From Haematobia irritans (Eukaryota > Arthropoda > Insecta > Diptera > Muscidae): a stretch of DNA of 64,000 bases. A model generated the notes under the pieces. That model searched no databases. It saw only the letters and a list, made by a program, of their open reading frames with translations, and was not told where the DNA came from. Both the position numbers and the translations under genes were made by a program. The stretch covers positions 75,383,635 to 75,447,634 of the forward strand of contig NC_134398.1 of the NCBI RefSeq assembly GCF_050003625.1, in the 5' to 3' direction. How positions within the stretch are numbered: the stretch's first letter is position 1; the number at the start of each line of letters is the position of its first letter. Shown here piece by piece: positions 19,495-30,392 of this stretch.

Positions 19495-20519
19495 ATGCAG
19501 AGAAATTCAAAGAAATCCACTGGGTTGCTAACTTCAGGGCCCAGTGGACGGGTATCGACTGGAGTTATAAATTTGGGCAATGACCAAGAGTTAGGGCCAA
19601 TTAGTCGACCTGTAGGCGGGTCGACAAGTGGCGACACTTTGACAAGTCGAACTTTTTCCAAGGTAACGGCATCAAAAGGAGGTAATCCCTCACGAAAGAG
19701 ATTCAAGGAACGCAGAAATGCTTTGTTTATCCTAAAGAAATTAGGATCAGTCGACCCAAGCACGTTGTCGGCTAAACAAAGCGATTCCTTAAAATGGCCT
19801 CAAGGAATTCTTGAGGCTGGAAAAAGGGAACGATCCCCGGATGAGCTGCCACCCTCCAAAAGGGATCAACGATCGTTTGCCTCAGTTGCTAAAGACAGCC
19901 TTGTGATGGGGGGAAATTGAGAATGCTTTGTCTGGCGTCTACTCACAGGTGCTGGAAAAGTTTCCCGGCCCAGATCCTCGGTATCAAGGACGATTTAAGC
20001 TAGTTGCATTTGAGGACCAGAGGTTTATAGAATGTTTTAAAGCTTCTCTGATACTAATTGGTGAAGTTTGGGAAGGATCTGCTCTAGAGTTAGTCGAGAA
20101 GAAAGACATACCGGCTAGACCTAGAGCACATGCGTGGATACCTGCAAAACCCTCCTGACCCTGAATCTATTTTAAATAGACTGAAACAATGCAATCCAGA
20201 TCTTCCAACAGTTGATTGGAATGTTGGCCGTTTGGATGAAGTGGATGGACCAACACGGCATGCAGTGTTTATATTGAACACTCAGTCTTTGCCACATCTA
20301 GCAAAGTCTCAGGGCCGTGTATGTTATGGCTTTCATTATATACAAATGAAGGTATATAAAAACGATCAGCTAAAGGATTCGGAAATCGACAAGCCTCTGT
20401 CTGAATCAGAAATAAGCGGATCCTCTTGCAAAGTCGAGGGAGATACCAAAGATGCAGACTTGCATACACACCGTATGCAAGAGGAGGTTTCTACTGCCTC
20501 AAAACTCACCAAACTTTAA
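19495..20519 (+). pseudogene. LINE ORF1 (DUF4780-like), frameshifted
   Basis: Three overlapping frames make one ORF1: 19495-19920 (basic, Ser/Gly-rich N-terminus ending at VMGGN), about 19921-20158 and 20130-20519. The first break lies in a G-run near 19912, the second near 20130. The middle and C-terminal parts (RFKLVAFEDQRF, LIGEVWEGSALELV, VDWNVGRL, ARHAVFILN-like block) resemble the DUF4780-type domain of some dipteran LINE ORF1 proteins. ORF1 proteins bind element RNA. No CCHC knuckles are seen. The ATG at 19495 has a good context (ccaccATGC). Confidence 0.75.
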
Positions 20520-20613
20520 CCTATGGTTATTGCGAGAGTCACCGAGATCTCTAAAGAGGATATTCTTGATTGCTCGATTGAAACGGCTGATGTGACGGTT
20601 GTTGAAAATCTCG

Positions 20614-21397
20614 ATGGTCCTACGGATCCTCCAGATAAATCATCACCATTGTAAGGCTGCATGTGCTGCCTTAAAAGCTCTCCTGATGAAAGGGGACATA
20701 GATATAGTTCTTATTCAAGAACCATATGTTTATAGAAACAAAATATGTGAGTTAAGTACTCCGGGGTTCAAACTATTGCAGTATACTGGTAATGATGTAA
20801 ATCGAGACTGTATAATTGCTAAAAACGAGCTCAACTTGTTTCTGCTTCCTTCAATGTGCAATACAGACACTGTCGTTGCCAGTTTAGAAATAGCCAAATG
20901 CAAATATTGGGTATCGTCGGTCTACATGGGACATGATAGGGAGATGCCTCCATGTGCCGTTAACACCTTAGTTGAGGAGTCATTGAAAACAAAGACAAAA
21001 CTCATTATGGGATGCGATGCAAATGCAGATCATAGTATATGGGGAAGTGGTGACATTAATACAAGATGAGTCACTCCTAGAGTTTATTTTGCGTACTAAT
21101 TTGGTAGTTTGCAATAAGGAAGATGCTCCAACCTTTGTCACTAAAAGCAGGCAAGAGGTTTTGGACGTTACCTTGGCCTCGCAAGAACTGAATGAAATGA
21201 TATCTGATTGGCAGGTTTTAAGTGAACATAGCTTTTCAGATCATCTCTACGTCAGTTTCAAATTTGATGTTCATACCACCAAGACCATATTTCCACCAAA
21301 TGTTAGGAAAACTGACTGGAATAGGTATAGGGAATCGTTCAATATGATGATACCGGAAATACCAGAGACAAATATGAGCACTGGAGAGGATTACTAA
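20614..21397 (+). pseudogene. LINE ORF2 endonuclease (copy C)
   Basis: The chosen start is the ATG at 20614 (MVLRILQIN). Endonuclease motifs are QIN, LIQEPYV, CDANADHSIWGS and SEHSFSDH. The frame breaks near 21065, where a GSGDINTR ending runs into a stop, and continues in another frame (21017-21397). The SDH catalytic pair is retained here, unlike in copy B. The region 21397-21910 is linker to RT with further stops (partial frame 21672-21932). Confidence 0.85.
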
Positions 21398-21892
21398 GGC
21401 CTTCAACATTTCACTGAAAGCTGCATGCGCTAGAGGGAAGCCAAGGGGGAAAAATCGACCACCATGGTAGACTACGGAGTTAGGTAATATGAGGAAATCG
21501 TGCAGGAAGCTCTTTAACAAAGCAAAGTCCACCAGAGCTCCTGTGGATTGGGACGCTTACAAGAAGAATCTGAGAGGATAGAAGCGAGAACTGAGAAAGG
21601 TTCAGCATAACTCTTGGAATGATTACTGCAGCAGCATTGAGAATACGTCCGAGGCTTCCAGGCTACGGAAGGTGCTAGCATCCACGAACTCCGCTCCAGG
21701 TTTCATTAAAACATCGGAGGGCAATTGGACAACGTCCAGTGAGGAGACGCTGGAGTTACTATTGGACACACATTTTCCCGGAAATCAGACGGTTGAACCA
21801 TGTACTGGCGGTGCCACAGTGGCTCAGCGGTCGTTTCCTATCGATGAAATTGTATCGGAATCTAGAATAAGATGGACGTTAAATAGTCCCCC

Positions 21893-23130
21893 GGACCTGA
21901 TGGAATTACTCCGGTGGAGTTACAAGCAGTGACTGACAAAATTATCCCCTGGTTGTCGGCGATATATAAAGGATGTATCAACTTATCATATATCCCAGGA
22001 AAGTGGAGGGAAACAAAAGTCGTTTTCATACCTAAAGCGGGAAAAGCCTCTCACTCGAGTGCGAAGGATTTCCGACCAATCAGCTTATCCTCATTCCTAC
22101 TGAAGACTCTGGAGAGGATGATAGATATTTATCTTAGAACTAGCATCGATTCAAGTTTGTTCTCGAAACGACAGCATGCATACTCGAAGGGCAGGTCTAC
22201 TGAGACCGCATTACATGAACTAGTCAGCTTTATTGAAAGCTCACTATCTGTCAAAGAATACGCAATCGTGGCGTTTCTAGACATCGAAGGGGCGTTCAAT
22301 TACGTCCATCCGAGCTCGATATTAAATAGACTGACAACTCTGAATGTTGATCCATGTATACTTAGGCTGTTAGACGAACTTCTAAGGAAGAGACGCATTT
22401 CAGCCACACTAGGACAAGCAAACATACAAAGGTATGTGAACAGAGGCACTCCTCAAGGAGGAGTTCTATCACCTCTTCTTTGGAATGTTGCTATAAACGA
22501 CCTTCTGGTTTCCCTAGAAAAAGAAAGGATACAAGTGGTGGCATACGCAGATGATGTGGCGCTAGCAGTTAAGGGAAAATTCCCATGAACAGTTAGAGAT
22601 ATTATACAGAGAGCCCTCCGGATGACTGAGAAATGGGCGAAAGATAATGGTCTTGGGGTAAATCTTGCAAAGACAGAACTAGTCATGTACTGCAAAGATC
22701 GCAAAACTCCCACGGTTAGGCCCATTTCCTTAGGGGGTAATGAAATTCAATTTAGTGAGTGTGCAAACTACCTTGGCGTTATTTTGGACAGGAAGCTGAA
22801 CTTTAAGCTTAATATTGAAGAAAGGGCGAGAAAAGTCACGGTAGCTTTGTACTAGTGCAAAAAGGCAATAGGGAAAAAGTGGGGACTAAAACCAAAAATT
22901 GTACATTGGCTATACACGGCAGTGGTCAGACCTATCATGCTATATGGTGTTGTAGTCTGGTGGCCGCACTTCACCAGCCAACAAGTTTAGACAAAGTTCA
23001 GCGTATGGCGTGCTCGTGTATCTCTGGTACATTCAGCAAGACAGGAGCGGTTGCGCGAGCTATCGATGTCGTCGGAAAAAAGTTACGGTCACAGTTCGGT
23101 CCTCCAAATAATGCCAGATGTGCCTAACGT
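21893..23130 (+). pseudogene. LINE ORF2 reverse transcriptase (copy C)
   Basis: Fingers and palm lie mainly in one frame (about 21914-22588): PKAGKASHSSAKDFRPISL, YSKGRSTETAL, FLDIEGAF (first catalytic Asp), RGTPQGGVLSPLLWN and YADDVAL (22544-22555). The next frame (22622-22855) carries the thumb (LGVNLAKTELVMY, YLGVILDRKLNF) after a shift near 22588; a TAG near 22853 precedes another shift. An enzyme with these blocks would copy element RNA at the nicked target, but the frame breaks prevent a full product. Confidence 0.9.
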
Positions 23131-23940
23131 AGTGGATTACACTTTGGCGAGACCACTTTGCGACAATAAGTTTGAGACTCTAATTCCCAACAGTGAGGCG
23201 TGGTGTACACGGACCCCGGGGAATAAAAGATATATAGATTTCTACACTGATGGCTCCAAATTGGATGGCCAAGTGGGTTTCGGAGTATATTCTAAAGATC
23301 TGGAACTTCGAATAGCGAAAAGATTACCTGATTATTGTAGTGTTTTTCAGGCTGAAATATTAGCAATAAGAGAAGTGGTGAATTGGCTGAGAAGTAATGC
23401 TCCAAGCAATATTGGCATTAATATATACTCAGACAGTCAACCTGCAATAAAATCCTTGGACTCTGTGTTCCTCAACTCGAAAACGGCCATCGACTGCCGC
23501 AAATCTCTCAATGAGATGGCTGGGCAGCACAATATTCACCTAATATGGAAGCCTGGCCATAGGAACATACCGGGGAACATCGAAGCAGATGAGCTAGCAA
23601 GGCTAGGAACTACCTTACATATTGCAGGGGAACTAGAATCTGTTGGTATGCCTCTGGCTACCTGCAAGCTCTTACTGCGTGAGAAGGCTGTCGCTGCCTG
23701 ATAGGCGATTTTGCAAAAAATATTGGTGCGACGTATAATGACTATTGTATGAGCTGTCATGATGCGGAGGAAAAGGACTCAATAAAACACCTCTTGTGTG
23801 AGTGTCCTGCATTTTGTGTAAGGCGTAAGCAAATTTTAGGGGCATATAGCTTCAAATTACAGGCGGACCTGGAAAACGTTAACTTAAGCAGTTTGCTAAT
23901 GTTTTTGGAACAATCTGGTTGGTTCAACAGAAGAAAATAA
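23051..23940 (+). pseudogene. LINE ORF2 RNase H and Cys/His tail (copy C)
   Basis: The YTDGS, FQAEI and SDSQ motifs are intact. At about 23695 the sequence jumps from the EKAV block to the GDFAK block, deleting about 145 bp found in copy A (roughly 511-655) and shifting the frame. The Cys/His tail (SCHDAEEK, LLCECPAFC) resumes at 23749-23940 and ends with a TAA. Confidence 0.88.
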
Positions 23941-24079
23941 TCGAAAGGTTCAGCGGTTAAAACTAGAAGTGCCCATATGTAATAGGTACTTTTAGTTAAT
24001 GTGGTATCACAATGGACTGAATAGTCTAAGTGAGCCTGAATCTTAATCGGGCTGCCACTTTAACCTAACCTAACCTAAC

Positions 24080-24352
24080 ATACACATAAAGTCTGCATTC
24101 ATCATATAATTATTTATACAATTTACAAAAACATACGGAAAATTAGACAAATTTTTTCATATACATATTTCATTTGAACTCTTAAAGACGAAAACAAAAA
24201 AAAAACACACAATGAAATTCATTTTTATACTAAAGATAACGATATGTAAGTAACATAAATACTAAATTGGGAAACCAAAAAGTCTGGGTCCAGTCAAACA
24301 AAATGGTATAAAAACATTAAAAATATATAAACAAATTCTATATAAACGAATG
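24080..24352. other. Unassigned AT-rich spacer
   Basis: Nothing recognisable; it lies between the LINE tail and a Tc1 remnant. The gtctgggtccagtcaaac stretch near 24280 could be a Tc1 terminus but has no partner here. Confidence 0.4.
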
Positions 24353-24660
24353 TTAGTATTTGGTAGGATAGCCTCGTTGTTTTAGAACTTTTCTTAGACT
24401 GTTTGGCATAAAATTTAACAATTTTTCCATTTCGCCCGCTGTTATTTTGGCTCACTCCTTTTGCATAGTACTGCGTAACGTTTCCTTGCTGGAAATATTG
24501 TGTTGCCGTATCCTTTTCTCCAGTATATCCCACAGGTGCTCTATTAGGTTAAGATCAGGAGATTGTGGGGGTATTTTAAGCTGCCTTGGGACATAATATA
24601 GAACCAAAATCATACGATCTCAGAAGTATGCTTTTGATCGTTATTCTGCTGGAACCAAAA
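24353..24660 (-). pseudogene. Tc1-like transposase C-terminal remnant
   Basis: Reverse-strand fragments read FWFQQNNDQKHTSE, then after a frameshift PQSPDLNLIEHLWDILEKRIRQHN and KVLKQRGYPTKY before the TAA at 24353-24355. These are the second and third catalytic blocks of Tc1 (DD34E) transposase. The second catalytic Asp is replaced by Asn (codon AAT at 24643-24645), and a TGA follows shortly. No N-terminal half was found. Confidence 0.85.
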
Positions 24661-25560
24661 CGTCTCTATTAAGTCAATTTTTTCGGCACTTTGACTTAAA
24701 TTGTGCTTAAATGCGTGTTAGACCTTGTTTAGCAATAATATATGTGATATGCTGTATTTAGTTTAAGATCTTAAGTACTAAAAATGTAACATAAATTTAG
24801 TAGTATTTTTATCTGTCAATTTTGCGAAGAATGCGAAGTTTCTTAATTAAAATATTACTTCCTCTTTTGTCAACGTCAGCCGAAGACTCAACATCGCCCA
24901 AAGGATGGTAAAATTAATTGTAATTGCAAAACTAAATTTGGTCTCGCTTTTATTTTTCTCCCCGCTATAGGTAATCATTTCCTACATTGTTCGATAGGAT
25001 TTGTAGTAGATTTCAACTGTCTGAAAACTACGTGCCTAAGAAGTCATTAGCTAAGACTTCTCCCTTTTATTTTGTGAGATGAAAGTGCCCTGCCACTTTC
25101 TGCGAAGTTTTTAGTTTTCTCTTTTTTACAGAAAGTCCCATACTAATTCGAGCCTCCTTTCAAGCAGCCCTCTGGACTTCATCTTATTTCGCGCCGACGG
25201 GGACAAGGAGCACAAAATATCCAAGTTGGTATTTTGTTTTCACCGCTAAAAATTATACAGTCCACTCTACTCTAAAAACGCTCATTTTTACGCTATGAAA
25301 CCGTAAATGCAAGTATTCTATTATCTCTCAAATAATTTAATCACACTCCTTAAATTAATCGTTCAATTTAATTGTGCAAACTTAACACATCTTCAACATC
25401 AAACAGCAAAATTTGGTTATCTCTCTCAGTACTCTGTGTGCTGTCGCAAACATATGTCATTTATGTATTAACAACTACACATTGCAATAGTGAAAAGTGC
25501 ATATATGATAAAAAGTGTTTATCATATATGCACATATTTTTATTTTTCAATATAATCTAA
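24661..25560. other. Unassigned intergenic sequence with a perfect hairpin
   Basis: No gene recognised. The only structured feature is a 16-bp perfect inverted repeat at 25497-25533. A C/T-rich part near 24990-25230 could be old LTR material but no motif is decisive. Confidence 0.4.
25497..25533. repeat. Perfect 16-bp inverted repeat
   Basis: GTGCATATATGATAAA (25497-25512) and its exact reverse complement (25518-25533) are separated by a 5-bp loop AAGTG. Confidence 0.9.
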
Positions 25561-25561
25561 T

Positions 25562-26463
25562 TCAATATAATGAAACTTCAATACATTTAGTCCAACGCTT
25601 TTCTAGCAATTCTATCCCTTGATTAAAATAGTTTTCCTCAAGGTCTTCAAAATAGTGGTTTACAACTGTAATTGCATTTGAGGTAAAACGCTTGCCAGCA
25701 ATGATTTTTTTTTAGATTTGAGAACAAGTAAAAGTCACTGGGAGCTAAATCAGGAGAATAAAGTGGGTGGTCAAGCAACTCGTACTTTAATTCTTTGATT
25801 TTAGCCATTGCTAAAACACTCTTGTGCGCTGGTGCGTTGTCTTGATGAAAAATTTATTTATGTTTATGTTGTAAGCCAGGACGTTTTTCTCGAATTTGTA
25901 CATTTAATTGATACAAAAGATTGCAATAGTACTCTGAATTTATTGTTTTACCCAAAAAACCGTTGCCATAACCTTACCAGCCGATTGAATTGTTTTTGCC
26001 TTCTTTGGGGCACTTCCTCCAGCTTCAGTCCATTGTTTGGGTTGTTCTTTTGTCTCTGGAGTATAGAGTTGGATCCATGTCTCATCAACAGTTATAAAAC
26101 GATGCTTAAAATCCATTTTATTTCGCTTAAAACGATCCAACCAAGCTTGAGAAATGTTCATTCTTATGCGTTTTTGATCGACTGTTAAAAAATGCGGCAC
26201 TCATCTTACAGAAAGCTTTTTCATCTGTAAAATTAAATGGACTCGATCATTTGAGATGCCCATGATATTAGCAATTTCACGCACTTTTATTCGACGATCA
26301 TTTAATACCATAGCATGCACTTTGGCTACAATTTCTGTTGTTATTGCTGTTTTTGGACGTCCACTACGTGGTGAATCTTCCAACAAACCCATACCGCTCT
26401 TGGTTTTAAGGAAACTAGGAATGAACCTTTTGATTGCAAGCATATTCTTATATTCTTTCATAT
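25562..26463 (-). pseudogene. Second mariner transposase, broken
   Basis: The reverse strand encodes a mariner distinct from the Himar1-like one. The HTH region (DRRIKVREIANIMGIS) and the block ending LSVR are separated from VPHFLTVDQKR by a TGA that replaces the conserved Trp codon near 26200. The catalytic blocks are VDETW, HQDNAPAHKS and SPDLAPSDF (DD34D spacing). Frameshifts occur near 25960 and in a T-run near 25710; a TAA lies before the second catalytic block. The C-terminus ends RWTKCIEVSLY at about 25562. TIRs were not identified. Confidence 0.88.
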
Positions 26464-26878
26464 TTGATAAAATGATGGAGTTGATGGGATTGATTGGTCA
26501 ATTTCACAAAATAAAATTGGTCACTAAAAGAAATGAATAAAAAATATATTACTTTAGTCCGTTTAATGTAAACAGGCTTCAATGGAAACGGTATTAACAT
26601 TTCACAATTTCTTACCTTCAATAAACGTAAATTGTTTTCCATTTTCACAATACCACAAAACACAAACACAGGCAATTTCAAATGCGTTCTGTCAAATATT
26701 TTTTCACACCTTTACCACGTGGCCATTTGTTGTTGCACGCTTTATTTATTTCAACCCTTTGCTACAGTGCTGCCGCTACTACTTCAATCGAAGTATTTTG
26801 CTTCATTTTCACAAAATTTACTTCGTCACTCCTTCCAAAAATCTGCTTCACTTTTTGTTCTGCTTCAAATTTTTAAAT
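26464..26878. other. Unassigned sequence flanking a Z fragment
   Basis: C/T-rich, with several short open frames in both directions and no recognised protein. It continues at 27260 after the Z fragment, so the Z piece was inserted into it. Confidence 0.4.
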
Positions 26879-27259
26879 TTTATATACTTACACCATGTAC
26901 CAAATCTCAGCCGGATCGGATGAAATTTGCTTCTCGTACAGGCTCCGCCAGCCAAATCGGGGGATCAGTTTAAATGGGGGCTATACGTAAAAGTGGTCCG
27001 ATATGGCCCATTTGCAATTCCATCCGACCTACATCAATAACAACTACTTGTGCCAAGTTTCAAGTCGATAGCTTCTTTCGTTCGGAAGTTAGCGTGATTT
27101 CAACAGACGGACGGACGGACCGACATGCTCAGATCGACTCAGAATTTCACCACGACACAGAATATATATACTTTATTGGGTCTTAGAGCAATATTTCGAT
27201 GTGTTACAAATGGAATGACAAAGTTAATATACCCCCATCCTATGGTGAAGGGTATAATA
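26879..27259 (-). mobile_element. Z-family Helentron-like fragment
   Basis: The minus strand begins with the family's TATACCC...ATAGGATGGGGGTATA hairpin (27225-27258) and includes the GTCY-type tract (reverse complement at 27107-27123). It runs about 380 bp and lacks the Z 3' end. Flanks are caaatttt and aaaatgaat, suiting T/A-tract insertion. Confidence 0.65.
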
Positions 27260-27559
27260 AAATGAATTCTATTGTTTTGTTTTCAAAAATGTATGCTACT
27301 TCAATTTCATTCAATCTACTCCACTTTTTTCCAAAATTTACTTCACTCAATTTTTCACTAGCGGCAGCACTGCTTTGCTATGATTTGTTTTTGCGTTCAA
27401 AATATTTATGCACACATTTTGAATGCAGCAGACAGAATGTCGCCAATTATGTTTTTCAATTTACGCGAAAAACAAAAACCCAACCGCTCGTTACGAGTTA
27501 CTTCCACAGACTGATTTCTACATCATACATTGTTGAATAAATACCCATTCTCTTGTTGT
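27260..27559. other. Unassigned sequence
   Basis: Continuation of the sequence left of the Z fragment (shared ttcaatttcattcaat and aaaatttacttc style text). No gene seen. Confidence 0.35.
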
Positions 27560-27883
27560 ATTTTCGCTCTTTCCATTGCTCAAAATATTCAATTTCAATC
27601 ACAAAGGTGATTGGATCAATCACATGTATAATTGGAAACGGAAAATTTGTCAATCACGTTTGTAATTGAAAATTATTTCCGAATTGATTAACAAATTGAT
27701 TGAATCAATTAATATTTTAATTGGAAACGTAACAAATATCAATCTTTTTTTAATTGGGTTTTATTCGGATTTGATTAATTGCGTTGATTAATTGAATCAA
27801 TTCACATATTAACTGAATCCGTTTCCAAATTCAATTACGTGATTAATTAAAACAAATTTCGGTGATAATTTTTTGTGTGTAGA
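27560..27883. repeat. AT-rich palindromic MITE-like repeat
   Basis: Contains many alternating attgattgaatcaatt-type inverted motifs and ends ...ttttttgtgtgta, resembling dipteran TIR elements with ACACACAAAAAA termini. The left terminus is not recognisable, so class and boundary are uncertain. Confidence 0.45.
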
Positions 27884-28052
27884 TAAAATAAATATAGGAA
27901 AATTTCCTATATTCTATCAAGTGCGTTTCCTTAATGTTTGAAAGGATTGAATACTTCTTAGTACGAATGAACTGAAGTATTTTTCTATGCTAAGTGTTAT
28001 TCGTATGTAAGATAAGCTGTCTATAAAAAAGGAAGTCAGAATTATCATTTTA
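27884..28052. other. Left flank of the DD41D element
   Basis: AT-rich; resumes after the DD41D insertion at 28987 and ends near 29313 at a ctgggtgtag motif. 27884-29313 minus the insertion may be one older TIR element; the inverse motif on the left is unclear. Confidence 0.35.
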
Positions 28053-28986
28053 AAGGGTGATTTGTTAAGAGCTTGATAACTTTTTTTTTTAAAAAAAACG
28101 CATAAAATTTGCAAAATCTCATCGGTTCTTTATTTGAAACGTTAGATTGGTCCATGACATTTACTTTTTGAAGATAATTTCATTTAAATGTTGACCGCGG
28201 CTGCGTCTTAGGTGGTCCATTCGGAAAGTCCAATTTTGGGCAACTTTTTCGAGCATTTCGGCCGGAATAGCCCGAATTTCTTCGGAAATGTTGTCTTCCA
28301 AAGCTGGAATAGTTGCTGGCTTATTTCTGTAGACTTTAGACTTGACGTAGCCCCACAAAAAATAGTCTAAAGGCGTCAAATCGCATGATCTTGGTGGCCA
28401 ACTTACCGGTCCATTTCTTGAGATGAATTGTTCTCCGAAGTTTTCCCTCAAAATGGCCATAGAATCGCGAGCTGTGTGGCATGTAGCGCCATCTTGTTGA
28501 AACCACATGTCAACCAAGTTCAGTTCTTCCATTTTTGGCAACAAAAAGTTTGTTAGCATCGAACGATAGCGATCGCCATTCACCGTAACGTTGCGTCCAA
28601 CAGCATCTTTGAAAAAATACGGTCCAATGATTCCACCAGCGTACAAACCACACCAAACAGTGCATTTTTCGGGATGCATGGGCAGTTCTTGAACGGCTTC
28701 TGGTTGCTCTTCACTCCAAATGCGGCAATTTTGCTTATTTACGTAGCCATTCAACCAGAAATGAGCCTCATCGCTGAACAAAATTTGTCGATAAAAAAGC
28801 GGATTTTCTGCCACTGATTTTGGTAATAAAATTCAATGATTTGCAAGCGTTGCTCGTTAGTAAGTCTATTCATGATGAAATGTCAAAGCATACTGAGCAT
28901 CTTTCTCTTTGACACCATGTCTGAAATCCCACGTGATCTGTCAAATACTAATGCATGAAAATCCTAACCTCAAAAGAATCACCCTT
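28053..28986 (-). mobile_element. DD41D Tc1/mariner-type element, copy 1
   Basis: The 934-bp element has AAGGGTGATT and AATCACCCTT ends and TA duplications at 28051-28052 and 28987-28988. Its transposase frame is 28161-28814. It is internally deleted relative to a full-length element. The second copy (31460-57986) has a different deletion. Confidence 0.92.
28161..28873 (-). pseudogene. DD41D-type transposase, N-terminal deletion
   Basis: The original start MNRLTNEQRLQIIEF (from 28873) is fused out of frame near 28815 to the catalytic part, removing most of the DNA-binding region. The remaining 217 codons carry LFSDEAHFWLNG (first Asp), FQQDGATCHTA (second Asp) and PPRSCDLTPLDYFLWG (third Asp). 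I count 41 residues between the second and third Asp, which matches the rosa-like DD41D lineage of the IS630/Tc1/mariner superfamily. The GTG near 28814 is not a true start. Confidence 0.9.
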
Positions 28987-28988
28987 TA

Positions 28989-29767
28989 TAAGCAATTTTA
29001 CTAAATTTGAGGAAACTTGGTTTTAGTTCGGTTTTTGTTTATTTTTACGTATGCCTTGTTATCAGTGAATAAAATATTCTTGTTCAGTAGTAAATTCTTA
29101 TACTCCGCGAAAAAACAGCATTAGTAAAATGTCATGCCTTATTCTACGTAGTTAATGAACTATTCCTAACTGCTTTAAGTTTAGGATTTTTTTTACTGAA
29201 ACAAGTAAATGTTATTATCTCACACAAAAATTGAACTTAATGGAAATAAAATCGCTAAACTAAATTGATGAACATTTTTTCCTTTAGTTTCGAAGGCACT
29301 TTTTTCTGGGTGTAGAATTTGTCTTCATTTTTCTGCCTTTCGGTACGAAAATAAGGACATTTTCTAACGTCAAATGTCATCAACCCCCGCCTTTCGGCAT
29401 CACAGCTTTTTGACATTCCTACTTTGTCACTCTTTTGCTTTTCTTCGACGTAGGTAAATTTTGTTTCACGAGTAATAATTTTTTAAATAAAGCCCAATAT
29501 TTTGGTTCAACTTCTAAACCAGCGCCTTCTTATTTCTTATCTTCCTTTATATGCCACGCATTCATTGGTCCATTCGAGCCGGATAATTATTGGAAAGTAT
29601 TAATTCGGTGTTTTTTTTTTATTTCTTCTTCGAAGGCAAAGGCAACAAACGATCGACGATCATCTTTCTCTACGAGGCTTTTTCAATTTATTATTACACA
29701 AATATTTTTATTATTTTTTTTTATTATTATTTTATTATCATCCTTCGGTGTAAATATAATTAAAACT
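28989..29767. other. Unassigned sequence, possible BEL/LTR remnant
   Basis: 28989-29313 continues the left flank of the DD41D element. 29330-29767 is T-rich and includes a segment (about 29560-29590) translating FIGPFEPDNYW-like, faintly reminiscent of BEL-type leader regions; this is weak. After the nested block, sequence resumes at about 58106. Confidence 0.3.
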
Positions 29768-30392
29768 AAGTGAGTAAAGTAGAAAATCGGGCGGAGCCGA
29801 CTATATCATACCCTAAACTACCCCTAAACATGGTTTGTGGGGTATGAGTGGTATAGGATTGGGAGATAACCCGCATTTCCATATGTAAGAACCGGTTTAG
29901 ATGATATTTTGCAGGTTTGGTTGATACTACGGAAGGTTACCTTTTGCTAAATTTGAGTAAGATCGGGTAATACATAAGGGTTTTGTGGCCAAATTTGGGA
30001 AAATCGGGCGATACATACATATGGGAGCTATATCTAAATCTGAACCGAATTCGATGAAATTTTGCACACTTGAAGGGTGATGAAAAAGATTACTTTATGC
30101 CAAATTATGCCAAAAAAGCGCAACGTAACCCCATGTGTCGAAATCGGGCGATACATATATATGGGAGCTATATCCTTGTACCCAAAAAACACCCCGTACC
30201 AAATTTCATCAAAATCGGTAATAATTGCGACCGGAATCCTGGGAAGAACAAATACATTGACAGACGGGCACAAAGCGCTAGATAGACACAGGAGATGATT
30301 CTGAGTCGAACGGTATATATTTTATGGGGTCTAAAACCAATATTTCTCGTAGGCACATTTTTTGGCAGATCAAAGTTATTATACCCTGACCA
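29768..30392 (+). mobile_element. W-family Helentron-like repeat (left part)
   Basis: Starts AAGTGAGTAAAGTAG with a GGGCGGAGCCGAC hairpin, as in the X block end, and contains GGGCGATACATATATATGGG sub-repeats and a short GACA tract. It reaches ATACCCTGACCA, where a TIR element interrupts. The missing arm of the terminal hairpin (ctatgtggtttagggtat) is found at 58075-58092. Confidence 0.65.

Larger units (their letters stand above)
19319..24079 (+). mobile_element. TAACC-tailed LINE, copy C (near full length)
   Basis: Contains a 5' leader (from about 19319), ORF1 (19495-20519), ORF2 (20614-23940) with endonuclease, RT and RNase H, a 3' UTR and a TAACC tail (about 24061-24079). It is the most complete copy but has multiple frameshifts and a deletion of about 145 bp in RNase H near 23695. 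I found no clear target duplication. I/LOA-group affinity is inferred from domain order and the ORF1 type. Confidence 0.9.

Noticed and set aside
29330..29767. BEL/Pao LTR retrotransposon remnant
   Set aside because: Only a vague resemblance in one short stretch; no LTR ends, PBS or protein domain, so I did not call it as an element.
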